A stretch of 9,732 nucleotides of DNA from Clostridia bacterium (GCA_030595925.1 JAUVLC010000091.1:1-9732); one strand, 5' to 3'. Shown: positions 1 through 7,936, counted from the first letter of the stretch. Notes: generated by a model from the sequence alone, not told the origin. Program-made: numbers and translations.

Positions 1-1
1 C

Positions 2-64
2 GGAATTGGTAAATTAATTGGTGAAAAAGGTATTAAAATAGGTGTCGGGAAGAAAAAAAATTGA
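2..64 (+). CDS. 3' end of an unidentified upstream gene (partial)
   Basis: The frame beginning at base 2 is open from the window edge and reads 20 residues ending in GVGKKKN before a TGA stop. The fragment is rich in Gly, Lys and Ile (GIGKLIGEKGIKIGVG), with alternating glycines and a basic tail. This is compatible with the C-terminus of a real protein, but it is too short to assign a family. It is followed by about 280 bp without a gene and then by promoter-like sequences on the same strand, so the upstream gene probably ends here. It could also be a chance open stretch, since only 63 bases are visible. Confidence 0.35.
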   Translation, partial: GIGKLIGEKGIKIGVGKKKN

Positions 65-155
65 AAAATTGAACACGATTTTTTAATGAGGAAGTTTTTT
101 ATCAATTCAAAAACCAAAAAGTGCTACAACGCAAATAGCTCTACTAAAAAACAAC

Positions 156-185
156 TTGACTTTTAATAAGTTAATAGAGTATATT
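156..185 (+). promoter_or_regulatory. possible distal promoter for the M23-bactofilin unit
   Basis: TTGACT (156-161) and TATATT (180-185) are separated by 18 bp, a fair sigma70-type match. It would give a leader of about 150 nt before the M23 gene. In such AT-rich DNA, matches of this quality arise by chance, so this is weaker than the second candidate downstream. The rest of the 65-344 gap shows no open frame, RNA gene or clear terminator. Confidence 0.3.
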
Positions 186-238
186 ATAAGTCGTTTAAAC
201 TCAACATTTGCTTTGAAAAATAAAACAAAATAATAATC

Positions 239-266
239 TTGACAAACTCCGTTTTTATGTTATATT
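239..266 (+). promoter_or_regulatory. probable sigma70-type promoter for the M23-bactofilin unit
   Basis: A perfect TTGACA -35 hexamer (239-244) is followed after 16 bp by TATATT (261-266). Transcription would start near 273, leaving a leader of about 70 nt that contains the strong ribosome site AAGGAGG (334-340) just before the M23 start codon. Confidence 0.6.
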
Positions 267-344
267 AATAAAAAGAAAGGCAAAAAGTGGATTTTGAAGA
301 TAATTTAAAATAATTGAACTTTCCCGAGGAGATAAGGAGGAAAA

Positions 345-1274
345 ATGAAAAAATTTAGTTTACATAAAGAAATAAAAAAGAAACTAACGGTTATGTTGGT
401 TCCTCATCACACTAACAAAATACTAAAAATAAGTATTCCTTTTATACTTATTTATTCAGTTGTTGTTTGTTGGGCAGGACTAACGGCATATTCTTTTTTT
501 ATTACTACCCGCCATGTAGATTATCTGGCTACTAAACAAAAAAATAAAGCATTGCAGGAAAAAATTGCATTCTTCATTCAGGAAACAGTTAGATCCAAAG
601 AGCTTGTTGCTCAAGTAGAAAAAATTGACCATCAACTGAGAAATATGGTCGCTTCAAATTCTAAGAAAATAATCAACCGTTATCCTTTCTATGCAAGCTA
701 TCTCCGTACTTATCTCAACTTAGGAAAAGGAGGTCCCAGTAAAAACGAACAACAGGTTGTTGACAGTTTGCTTCAAAGAAATCAATTCCGTAAAATAAAT
801 AAAAATTTGCAAATCAATTCAACCAAACAAATAAAAAGCTTTCTGGAAATATCTAAATGTATTTTCCTGCAAAAAAGCATATTAGAAGCCACTCCCTGTA
901 TTTGGCCTACTTACGGCTATATTAGTTCCCGTTTTGGTTATAGGATCTCTCCATTTTCTAACAAATCTGAATTTCACACTGGTTTAGATATAGCTAATCG
1001 TAAGGGTTCTCCTGTCTGGGCTACAGCGGATGGCATAGTAACAGTAGCTAACAGGGCAAAAGGATATGGATATGTAATTGTAATTAAACACGGATATGGT
1101 TTATCTACTTACTATGCCCACAGTTCCAAATTGTTAGTTAAAATAGGTGATTATGTAACGCGGGGACAAATTATAAGCTACACAGGGAACACGGGACGTT
1201 CCACTGGTAATCACCTCCACTACGAAGTACGGGTAAGAGGTAAAGCAGTAAATCCAATCTATTATTTAAAATAG
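345..1274 (+). CDS. Membrane-anchored M23-family peptidoglycan endopeptidase
   Basis: The protein has 309 residues. A basic N-terminus (KKK, then PHHTNK) leads into a single membrane segment at about residues 30-53. A helical, coiled-coil-like stretch follows (about 60-100), then a linker and a C-terminal LytM/M23 domain (about 187-307). The zinc-site motifs are intact: HTGLD gives H211 and D215, YYAH gives H259, and NHLHYE gives H290 and H292. It should therefore be an active zinc metallopeptidase that cuts peptide crosslinks of peptidoglycan on the outer face of the inner membrane. The ATG follows AAGGAGG by 4 nt. The next gene, 84 bp downstream, is a bactofilin; known M23/bactofilin pairs such as Csd1/CcmA in Helicobacter control cell shape. 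That role is inferred here. No gene symbol is given because many M23 paralogues exist. Confidence 0.93.
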   Translation: MKKFSLHKEIKKKLTVMLVPHHTNKILKISIPFILIYSVVVCWAGLTAYSFFITTRHVDYLATKQKNKALQEKIAFFIQETVRSKELVAQVEKIDHQLRNMVASNSKKIINRYPFYASYLRTYLNLGKGGPSKNEQQVVDSLLQRNQFRKINKNLQINSTKQIKSFLEISKCIFLQKSILEATPCIWPTYGYISSRFGYRISPFSNKSEFHTGLDIANRKGSPVWATADGIVTVANRAKGYGYVIVIKHGYGLSTYYAHSSKLLVKIGDYVTRGQIISYTGNTGRSTGNHLHYEVRVRGKAVNPIYYLK

Positions 1275-1358
1275 GGTTTATTAAAAAACCAAACAATCCT
1301 TTTCTTTCTTTGTAAAAATAACAAAAATATATTTCTCAAAAAGGAGGAAGATAAAAAG

Positions 1359-1793
1359 ATGTTTAATGGTAAAAAAGAATCAGAGAAGATCGATGACAAA
1401 ATAGAAACAATTATTGGGACAGGCACTACCCTGAAAGGAACTATTACTTCTAAAGGAAGTATCCGTATTGATGGAACAATAGAAGGGGATGTCATCAGTA
1501 ATAAAGGAGGAGTTATTCTGGGTGAAAGTGGAACAATAAAAGGAAACATCAAAGCTCAAACAGTAACAATTGGTGGAAAAATTATTGGTAATATTCATGT
1601 CTTTCATAACATCGATATTCAAATCAAAGCTCAAGTGCAGGGAGACATATATGCCCAACAATTAGTTATTTCCGAAGGGGCTATTTTTGAAGGGAATTGT
1701 ACAATGAGCAAAGAAAAAGAAGTTATTAAAACACCGGTAAATACAACAAAACCTAATCTCGTTGAAATAGATATCAATTCTAAAAAAAACTAG
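1359..1793 (+). CDS. Bactofilin-family cytoskeletal protein
   Basis: The protein has 144 residues. The polar N-terminus beginning MF is typical of bactofilins and has been linked to membrane association in this family. Residues about 17-117 form the bactofilin beta-helix, seen as a repeating pattern of small hydrophobic triplets and glycines (GSIRIDGTIEGDV, GTIKGNIKAQTV, GKIIGNI, AQVQGDIYAQQLVI). A disordered charged tail follows (about 118-144). Bactofilins self-assemble without nucleotide into filaments at the inner membrane and often recruit peptidoglycan enzymes. The M23 gene immediately upstream is the likely partner. A ribosome site AAGGAGG (1341-1347) lies 11 nt before the ATG. Its 3' end overlaps the convergent permease gene by 14 bp. 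Family assignment is secure; the cell-shape function is inferred from family and context. Confidence 0.92.
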   Translation: MFNGKKESEKIDDKIETIIGTGTTLKGTITSKGSIRIDGTIEGDVISNKGGVILGESGTIKGNIKAQTVTIGGKIIGNIHVFHNIDIQIKAQVQGDIYAQQLVISEGAIFEGNCTMSKEKEVIKTPVNTTKPNLVEIDINSKKN

Positions 1794-2664
1794 CTATTAT
1801 CGGAATCATCAACAACGATACTAAAGTACTAAATATAACCATGGATGCGGTATAATCAATCGCTCCATGGTATTTTTTAGCCAAAATATAAGTAGTAACC
1901 GCCGATGGCATCGTAGAAGATATAATCATTACCGGCAATATTTCCCGTGGTAAATGAAATAAGCTGCTCAACAGATAAGCTACAAACCCTCCCCCAACCA
2001 TACGCAAGATTATACCGACCCCGGTTATTTTAAATAAATGAGTCGGAAATTTAACCAAACTTAATTGATATCCGACCAAAAAAAGGATGGAAGGAAAAAT
2101 TACCGTTTTTATAATCTGATAAAAATTCTGAACATACTCAGGGGTAGAAATATTTATATAATTCAAAAAAACACCTATGCCTGCTGCATAAATTATGGGC
2201 ATTTTTAAAATCTGTTTAAAATCTTTCCTTTTACTTACCAAGAATATTCCTAACGTATACATTATTAAACCCATTGCTATATCATAAATAACTGCATATT
2301 CACATCCTTTCTCTCCCCACAATAAAGTATTTACCGGAATAGCTAAATATCCTGAATTCATAAACATTATCGGAAGGCAAATTTCACGAAAAGACTTCTT
2401 AAAAACAAAGGCAAGACAAAAAGAAAAAAAGGCTCCACCCAAAATTACTCCTGTAACAATTAAAAAAATATTAACCACCAATGATATTTCCGACTCATTT
2501 TTCCAAATAACTAAAAATATAAAAAGTGGAAAAACAAAATAAATAAAAAAATTTATTATTGCATGCGTAAAAGATTCTAAATTAACTTTTTTAATTTTTA
2601 TCTTTCCAAAACAAAAACCTAAAAATATAAAAATAAAAATTTTTAAAACTAAATCAAAAATCAT
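1780..2664 (-). CDS. AEC-family (auxin efflux carrier-like) membrane permease
   Basis: The chosen start gives 294 residues, nearly all hydrophobic, with about 8-10 membrane segments and a short polar break near residues 144-152. Family features are MFMNSGYLAIP (100-110), matching the conserved Asn-Ser/Thr-Gly-x-x-x-x-Pro element, and a C-terminal segment (about 245-290) containing TMPSAVTTYILAKKY and FSTLVSLLMIPI, typical of AEC permeases. Relatives are secondary transporters for organic acids such as malate, or for amino-acid-like compounds; the substrate here cannot be read. The frame is open back to 2706, but the ATG at 2662-2664 has AAAGGAG 5 nt upstream, while the upstream ATG has no good ribosome site. 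It is divergent from the SurA-like gene and converges on the bactofilin gene with a 14-bp overlap. Confidence 0.88.
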   Translation of the reverse strand: MIFDLVLKIFIFIFLGFCFGKIKIKKVNLESFTHAIINFFIYFVFPLFIFLVIWKNESEISLVVNIFLIVTGVILGGAFFSFCLAFVFKKSFREICLPIMFMNSGYLAIPVNTLLWGEKGCEYAVIYDIAMGLIMYTLGIFLVSKRKDFKQILKMPIIYAAGIGVFLNYINISTPEYVQNFYQIIKTVIFPSILFLVGYQLSLVKFPTHLFKITGVGIILRMVGGGFVAYLLSSLFHLPREILPVMIISSTMPSAVTTYILAKKYHGAIDYTASMVIFSTLVSLLMIPIIASFF

Positions 2665-2700
2665 TATTGCTCCTTTGTTCTCATTTACATCAAAAAACTC

Positions 2701-2729
2701 TTGCATTTATTTGAAAATTAAGTTATTAT
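2701..2729 (+). promoter_or_regulatory. probable promoter of the SurA-like gene
   Basis: TTGCAT (2701-2706) and TATTAT (2724-2729) have the optimal 17-bp spacing. Transcription would begin near 2736, about 40 nt before the chosen start codon. This also argues against translation starting upstream, because the frame's earlier ATG at 2675 would lie outside the transcript. Confidence 0.5.
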
Positions 2730-2776
2730 GTTTTTCACAGGAATACATAATAATTTCACGAGGAGAAATCGCTAAA

Positions 2777-3481
2777 ATGATGAATTATCTGCGTAAAAAC
2801 GTAAAAACTATATTATGGGTTGTTGCTTCTATTTTCATAGTAGCGATTTTTGCCGGTTTCGGAGGAGCTTTTTTTCTACAAAGACAATCCGGTATAATTA
2901 GCAAAGTCAACGGAATTGGCCTTTCATCAAAAGATTTTTCTCAGTTATTTGATCAGACCGTAGAATTTCAACGCCAAAACAAAAAAACAGACAAAATAAA
3001 TACGAAAGCACTTAAAAAAGAACTGCTTGAAAATATGATTAAAGAAGAGCTCCTTTATCAAGAGGCTCAAAAATGTAATATTACCGTCACTCCGCAGGAA
3101 TTAATTAGTGCTATTCATTCTTATCCGATTTTCCAAAAAGACGGCAAGTTCGATGTTTCTCTGTATTTTCGTATTTTACAATACCTTCATACTACTCCCC
3201 AGGCATTTGAGAGTGCAAGAAAAAAATCTTTATCTGTATCTAAACTGCAAACCTTTCTTCTTTCTGCAATAAAAATAACCACCAAAGAATTAGAATATGA
3301 ATACAATAAAGGAAAAAAAGAATATCCGGCTAATTTTGAGGGGAAAAAAGAAGAATTTAAAGAATTATTCCTTATGAAAAAACAATCATCTATTTTTGAC
3401 AACTGGATACAAGAATTAATTCGCAAAGCAAACATAAAAATTTATATAACCGAAATAGAAAACATTTTTGAAACCCAATAA
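2777..3481 (+). CDS. Membrane-anchored SurA/PpiD N-terminal-domain chaperone lacking a parvulin domain
   Basis: From the ATG at 2777 the product has 234 residues. A short basic N-terminus and one membrane anchor (about 10-34, rich in Val, Ile, Ala and Gly) precede a helical SurA_N-type domain. Recognisable pieces are KVNGIGLSSKDF (43-54), the helix LLENMIKEELLYQEAQKCNITVTPQEL (about 83-109), and the FQKDGKFDVSLYFRIL segment (119-134), as in PpiD/SurA relatives. The C-terminal ELEYEYNKGKKEYPANF helix and the closing W210-L214-A218 helix complete the chaperone fold. In SurA and PpiD a PpiC/parvulin isomerase module follows or is inserted; none is present, so it probably holds or delivers unfolded envelope proteins without isomerising prolines. 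GAGGAG (2760-2765) lies 11 nt before the ATG; the immediately following ATG at 2780 is an alternative start. Confidence 0.8.
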   Translation: MMNYLRKNVKTILWVVASIFIVAIFAGFGGAFFLQRQSGIISKVNGIGLSSKDFSQLFDQTVEFQRQNKKTDKINTKALKKELLENMIKEELLYQEAQKCNITVTPQELISAIHSYPIFQKDGKFDVSLYFRILQYLHTTPQAFESARKKSLSVSKLQTFLLSAIKITTKELEYEYNKGKKEYPANFEGKKEEFKELFLMKKQSSIFDNWIQELIRKANIKIYITEIENIFETQ

Positions 3482-3485
3482 CTTT

Positions 3486-4835
3486 TTATTCTCCTCCAAT
3501 AGAAATTTCAGAAATCTTTAAAGTAGGCGACCCAAAATTATCGTAAAAAGTTAAATCATTACCCACTTCTTCTATTGAATTTAACAATTCTATAACATTT
3601 CCGGCTATTGTTACACCTCTTACCGGATACGAAAATATCCCCTCATCAATCCACAACCCTTCTACCCCTACAGAAAAATCACCCGATATTGGATCTACCA
3701 TATGCATACCCATAACATTCATAACATATAAACCATTTTTTATTTTTTCTATTAATTCTTTTCTGGTTACATTCTGATTATCTATAAAAAAATTGGTAGG
3801 GGCAGGAGAAGGAATCCCGTCAAAAGAACCTCGACTAGCATTACCCGTAGATTGAGTATTATCCTTTCTTGCCGTATAAATATCATAAAGATATCCTTCC
3901 AAAACACCTTTATTTATCAAAATATTTCTCTGAGGAGGAATCCCTTCGTCATCAAAAGGAAAAGTAGCTATTCCACCGGGTAAAGTTGCATCATCAATAA
4001 TAGTTATTAAAGAAGAACTAACTTTTTTACCTATTTTATCTTTAAAAAGCGACTTTCCTTTTTGTATCATATCAGCACAAAGGGCATTAGAAAGAACCTC
4101 CAAAAAATTACATGCTATCCGGGGAGGAAAAACTACCGTACTCTTCTGAGACTCAACTTTCCTGGCTCCTAAAAGAGCAACAGCTCTCCGGGCTGCTTTT
4201 TTTGCTACGTGGTCAAAATTTAAATCAGCAAAACTGATTTTTTCCTGTCCATGACTTCCTACCTGAACATCTGTATTTTCTTCGGCAAGAACACCAACCC
4301 CTATAGAACAATAAGTAGACCAATAACTCTTCACCATTCCTAAAGAATTTATAATACTTGTCCTGCTTTCCTCATCAATATAAAAGGAATAGAGAATTTT
4401 TTTTATCCTTTTATCATAAGAAAGAGCACTTTTTTCCATTTCTTTCACGCTATTAATTTTATTATCAATCGTAACTTTCCTTAAATCCCCACAATATATA
4501 CCTTTTACTTTTATATCTTTCATTCTATGTTTTTGTTTTATTTTAGCTAAACCATTACATCCATCCTCAACAGCATTTTTTCTGTTATCCAAAGCCCTCT
4601 CTGCCATTTTCTTCAGGCCTTCCTCGGAAATATCCGAACTATAAGCAAAACCCAGTTTCCCTTCATGAAATATCCGCAGACCAACACCACTTTTTTCAGC
4701 TAAATTAAAATGCTCTATTTGCTGATCTCGAACTTCAATGTTAACCTGATTTGTTTCCATCATAAAAATTTCTATTTCTATTTCAGGATTAATTTTCTTA
4801 ACCACTTCCCGGACAATCGAAAAAATATGGCTCAT
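3486..4835 (-). CDS. pmbA: TldD/PmbA-family protein, PmbA (TldE)-like subunit
   Basis: The protein has 449 residues, full length for the family. An N-terminal domain (about 1-220) includes VEVRDQ-like NIEVRDQQIEHF and SGVGLRIF. The C-terminal beta-rich domain contains FDDEGIPPQRNILINKG (294-310), GYLYDIYTA (314-322), GNASRGS (331-337) and DPISGDFSVGVEGLWIDEG (381-399), followed by PVRGVTIAGN. The HExxxH zinc motif of TldD is absent, so this is the PmbA/TldE-type partner rather than the catalytic subunit. In E. coli TldD and TldE form a complex that proteolyses unfolded peptides, including microcin B17 precursor and CcdA. No tldD lies in this window. It is cytoplasmic: no signal peptide is seen. 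The ribosome site is weak (AAGAAAGAG, about 11 nt before the ATG). Its stop lies 4 bp from the convergent SurA-like gene. Confidence 0.9.
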   Translation of the reverse strand: MSHIFSIVREVVKKINPEIEIEIFMMETNQVNIEVRDQQIEHFNLAEKSGVGLRIFHEGKLGFAYSSDISEEGLKKMAERALDNRKNAVEDGCNGLAKIKQKHRMKDIKVKGIYCGDLRKVTIDNKINSVKEMEKSALSYDKRIKKILYSFYIDEESRTSIINSLGMVKSYWSTYCSIGVGVLAEENTDVQVGSHGQEKISFADLNFDHVAKKAARRAVALLGARKVESQKSTVVFPPRIACNFLEVLSNALCADMIQKGKSLFKDKIGKKVSSSLITIIDDATLPGGIATFPFDDEGIPPQRNILINKGVLEGYLYDIYTARKDNTQSTGNASRGSFDGIPSPAPTNFFIDNQNVTRKELIEKIKNGLYVMNVMGMHMVDPISGDFSVGVEGLWIDEGIFSYPVRGVTIAGNVIELLNSIEEVGNDLTFYDNFGSPTLKISEISIGGE

Positions 4836-4881
4836 TATAATTTTTTCTCTTTCTTAAATTATTATTTAGAAATACCCGTAT

Positions 4882-4909
4882 AATATAATTCCCAATAAAA
4901 CAAACACAA
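4882..4909 (-). promoter_or_regulatory. possible promoter of the PmbA-like gene
   Basis: On the minus strand TTGTGT (4904-4909) and TATATT (4882-4887) are 16 bp apart, within the 133-bp gap between the transglutaminase-like gene and pmbA. The resulting leader would be about 40 nt. The gap holds no convincing terminator for the upstream gene, so read-through into pmbA is also possible. Confidence 0.4.
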
Positions 4910-4968
4910 ACCCATTACCAACTATTTTAAACCTTCTTTTTTTATAAAACTTTTAGATTTCCTTCAAT

Positions 4969-7386
4969 TTATTTTTTTTCTAAAACAATCTGTTTATCGA
5001 TATCTCTAGCCAACCTTTCATAAAAAAACTTAAAATTTCTATATTTATCCACGGGTAAAAATGTTTTTTGGACTACTTTTTCTTCATAAAAATAAATACG
5101 GTTATTTTCGCACCTGTATGTATTTTTATATTTAAAACATATATCATCTCTCTCTATTGATTCCGGCAAATATTTTACTTTATAATTTTGCGGCAATTCT
5201 ATCTCTACCAATATTTTTCTTGTATCAAGACTTTCAAAATCCAGAGGATAAGTCCTCGATTCTTTAGAAACAAAACCGGTAGAAAGACCTCCTAATTGAG
5301 GAACTAAATAAGTGGAACCTGCTTTTTTTAAATATTTAGGCCCGGAAAATTTCATTTCTATTTTTACCGGTGTTTCCAAATTTTCCAAATCACTAATTTT
5401 ATAAGTTTTAAGTTCTCCACCCGGACATATTTCATTTACTCTTTTTTTCAGCATTTCTTTGCGTAAAACAGGTTTTGTATATTTTAGATTTCTTAAACCC
5501 ATAGAGTAATTCCCTTTAGTATTAATAACCCGTTCCCCTAATATAGACTCATCGGCTAAAACTTTAATCTTAAGTGCATATTTAACTAAATCCTTTTTCG
5601 GTTCAAAAAGAGGAGTTTGAGACAACTCGTAATGATCATCATAAAAAATTAATACTTTCCTTTGTTGATCAGAAGAAGGTAAATCCCCAAAAGTAGCTGT
5701 TTCTACTGTAGAATCCATAAAAATCAACTCTCCATTAATTCTTGCTGCCGCAATACAATGGTTAAAGGTTAAAGTAGGAAATTTCTCATCTAAAAGCCAG
5801 CATCCCCTGGTTCCTATCAATACAGGATAAGCCTTTATTCCCGCTAACCTGAGCATTGAAACCAAAAGCATACTTTGGTCCTTACAATCACCATATTTAT
5901 TCTTAAATATTTCCGTAGCTGCATGAGGTTGAAAACCCGCTTCTCCGTATTCCACACCAACATAGCGAATTTTACTGGCACAAAAATGATAAATAGCTGC
6001 TGCTTTTTCCTTTTCTTCTTTTCTTCCTTTTATCAACTCTGTTACTTTCTTTTTAATCGCATTATTATAATCAATCTTATCTTTACTAATCCCCCACCAC
6101 CATTCATAAATTTCCTGCCAGGAATCAAAGGAAGAAAAAGCAAAATTGGCTACAATCTCACTCCAGGGAGGCATATGTGATTCTGAAATAATCTCCGGAA
6201 TTTTATGAAAACGCCAGGTATAAATTTCTCTTCCTTTATCTCTTTTTACCTTCGGTCTAAGTCTCATGGAAGGAAAAACATATCCCGGATTGACCGAATC
6301 AACTCTAATTTTACCCCGATACGAACGGGGAACTATAAGAGTAAAATATTGATTTAAAAACGGTTCACTTCCCTGAATTCCATAACGGGAACAAAAATTC
6401 TTTTTATCAATTAATTTACCAATGAACCACCTTGCCCTATATTCTATGATTGTATTTTCCGCAACCTCCGGCATTGAAACTATTCTTACCCTGGCATTGC
6501 TGTATAAAGGAAAATCCAAATATTTGGAAACATCCCGAATATTTTTTTCTCCTGCCCGAATAATAGTCCCATCACTTTTTATAGTACGGGCATATACAAG
6601 TTCAACTTTTTCATAAGTAGAATCATAGTCTAATTCTATTTCACCATAATGTTTTCCCCTGTCATTTAATATTTTAACAACAAAATGACGATCATTAACT
6701 GCTGTCCCATCGGGTAAAATCTCTAATTTTTCCTCATCAAGTAAAATAACCGCCCCGGCATCAGGATATTTTACTTGAGCAGGAGCATTTTTTATCATTT
6801 TTTTTAATCTCTTGTCTTTTAAATCACTAACCCGCTTAATTTTAACAACATTATTAATTGCCCCAAGTCTTTTCTTTGCTTTTTTAACATATTTTTTATC
6901 TTCAATCCTTTCATATATTTTGATTGCCTGATCATAAAGATTTTGCTTTTCACAGGTTTTTCCATAAAAATAAAGAAATTCGGCGTCTTTTACTGCTTCA
7001 TGCTTTTCAAAAACGGTCAAAGCGTCAGTATAGTTTCCCGTTTTAAAATAGGCAAAAGCAAATATTTTAGCCGTATCAAAATTATTCGGATTTTTTTGAT
7101 AAAGAGGAAATAACTCCTTAATACTTTTACCATAATCTCCGTATTCATAATATAATTTACCTAATTTAAAAGAAATTTCTTTTTGATTTGCTTCAGGTAC
7201 TTTTCGGGCAAGCTGATATTCTTTTATTGCTTTGGAATAAAATTGTCTACTTTCCAAAGCATACTTATCCGCTAATTTCAAATGAATATTCTCACCCCAA
7301 ACAAAAGGTAAAGTAAAAACAAAATAAAACAACAAAAAAGTTATCCAAAACAAAAAATTAAACCTATTTAAAAATTTTTGTTTCAT
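4969..7386 (-). CDS. Exported TPR - DUF3857 - transglutaminase-like protein
   Basis: The protein has 805 residues. A hydrophobic N-terminal segment (about 10-30, ending VWGEN) is a signal peptide or anchor, so the rest should lie outside the inner membrane. Residues about 33-175 are TPR-like helical repeats (EYQLARKVPE, KLYYEYGDYGKSIKEL, YFKTGNYTDALTVF, EKQNLYDQAIKIYERI). A DUF3857-type beta-rich domain follows (about 210-400), with DRHFVVKILNDRG and NARVRIVSMPEVAENTIIEYRARW. The transglutaminase-like core spans about 455-565 with the triad intact: YGDCKDQ gives C501, FNHC gives H543, and FMDST gives D558. A further beta-rich region (about 600-805) completes it. Enzymatically this fold can be a cysteine protease, amidase or crosslinker; the substrate is unknown. 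The ribosome site AGAGG overlaps the stop region of the upstream GNAT gene (gap 6 bp), so the two are co-transcribed and probably translationally coupled. Confidence 0.88.
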   Translation of the reverse strand: MKQKFLNRFNFLFWITFLLFYFVFTLPFVWGENIHLKLADKYALESRQFYSKAIKEYQLARKVPEANQKEISFKLGKLYYEYGDYGKSIKELFPLYQKNPNNFDTAKIFAFAYFKTGNYTDALTVFEKHEAVKDAEFLYFYGKTCEKQNLYDQAIKIYERIEDKKYVKKAKKRLGAINNVVKIKRVSDLKDKRLKKMIKNAPAQVKYPDAGAVILLDEEKLEILPDGTAVNDRHFVVKILNDRGKHYGEIELDYDSTYEKVELVYARTIKSDGTIIRAGEKNIRDVSKYLDFPLYSNARVRIVSMPEVAENTIIEYRARWFIGKLIDKKNFCSRYGIQGSEPFLNQYFTLIVPRSYRGKIRVDSVNPGYVFPSMRLRPKVKRDKGREIYTWRFHKIPEIISESHMPPWSEIVANFAFSSFDSWQEIYEWWWGISKDKIDYNNAIKKKVTELIKGRKEEKEKAAAIYHFCASKIRYVGVEYGEAGFQPHAATEIFKNKYGDCKDQSMLLVSMLRLAGIKAYPVLIGTRGCWLLDEKFPTLTFNHCIAAARINGELIFMDSTVETATFGDLPSSDQQRKVLIFYDDHYELSQTPLFEPKKDLVKYALKIKVLADESILGERVINTKGNYSMGLRNLKYTKPVLRKEMLKKRVNEICPGGELKTYKISDLENLETPVKIEMKFSGPKYLKKAGSTYLVPQLGGLSTGFVSKESRTYPLDFESLDTRKILVEIELPQNYKVKYLPESIERDDICFKYKNTYRCENNRIYFYEEKVVQKTFLPVDKYRNFKFFYERLARDIDKQIVLEKK

Positions 7387-7392
7387 TTTTTT

Positions 7393-7860
7393 TTACCTCT
7401 TTGTTTTAGTAATTTTTTTTATCATCGGTACTTCATTACAATCGGGAAACAGCGGACAATTGATGCACTCACTCCAGATTTTATGCGGCAAACTTTCTTT
7501 TTTTACCTGTTTAAAACCATGTTTTATAAAAAATTTTGGCTTAAACGTTAAAGCAAAAATTTTTTTTATTCCCAATAATAATGCTTCCTCTAAACACTCC
7601 CCCAAAAGAGCACTCCCCAGGCCTTTTCTTTGCCAACGAGAGGAAATAGCCATTGCTTTTACCTCTGCCAAATCCCCCCATGTTATATGAAGGGCACAAC
7701 AAGCAACAATTTTTCCTTTTTCCTCCACTATAAAAAAATCACGGATATTTTCATAAAGATCATTAAGAGAACGGGGTAACATTTCTTTTTTATTAGCATG
7801 GTAATTAATTAATTTATGCATGCCTTCTACATCACCAACTTTTGCTTTCCGAATAACCAT
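7393..7860 (-). CDS. GNAT acetyltransferase, likely N-acetylglutamate synthase type
   Basis: The protein has 155 residues and one GNAT domain. The acetyl-CoA pyrophosphate loop is Q77-R-K-G80-L-G82 after the beta strand AEVKAMAIS. Features of the short ArgA-like branch are MLPRSLNDLYENIRDF (27-42), CCALHITWGDLAEVKAMAI (54-72), FALTFKPKFFIKHGF (102-116) and LPHKIWSECINCPLFPDC (124-141). That branch, known for example from the stand-alone synthase of Mycobacterium, makes N-acetylglutamate, the first step of arginine synthesis. A C-x2-C-x5-C cluster (C132, C135, C141) is conserved in many relatives and may bind metal or be structural. No other arginine gene is nearby, so the substrate is inferred from the family. 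The ribosome site is a moderate GGGTGG about 4-5 nt before the ATG. It is the first gene of a unit with the downstream TPR/transglutaminase-like gene. Confidence 0.85.
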   Translation of the reverse strand: MVIRKAKVGDVEGMHKLINYHANKKEMLPRSLNDLYENIRDFFIVEEKGKIVACCALHITWGDLAEVKAMAISSRWQRKGLGSALLGECLEEALLLGIKKIFALTFKPKFFIKHGFKQVKKESLPHKIWSECINCPLFPDCNEVPMIKKITKTKR

Positions 7861-7936
7861 TTTTCCACCCTTTCTGATTAAAAAATAAAAGCATACGACG
7901 AAATTATCATTAAAACAATCAAAGTAATCAAGTCAA

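Noticed and set aside
1260-1280. GGTTTATTAAAAAACC as a terminator between M23 and bactofilin genes
   Set aside because: Almost entirely A-T pairs, no following T-tract, and the two genes form a recognised pair.
1262-1661. Open minus-strand frames opposite the bactofilin gene
   Set aside because: Low-complexity translations antisense to a clear bactofilin, with no ribosome site of their own.
2675-2776. Upstream extension of the SurA-like gene (34 extra residues)
   Set aside because: It would start before the predicted transcription start, lacks a ribosome site, and its residues do not resemble the family, which begins at the basic MNYLRKN segment before the membrane anchor.
5875-6616. Plus-strand open frames inside the transglutaminase-like gene
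   Set aside because: Antisense to a gene with continuous domain signal; translations resemble nothing and lack support.
7460-7690. Plus-strand open frame opposite the GNAT gene
   Set aside because: Antisense to well-conserved GNAT motifs; no promoter or ribosome site.
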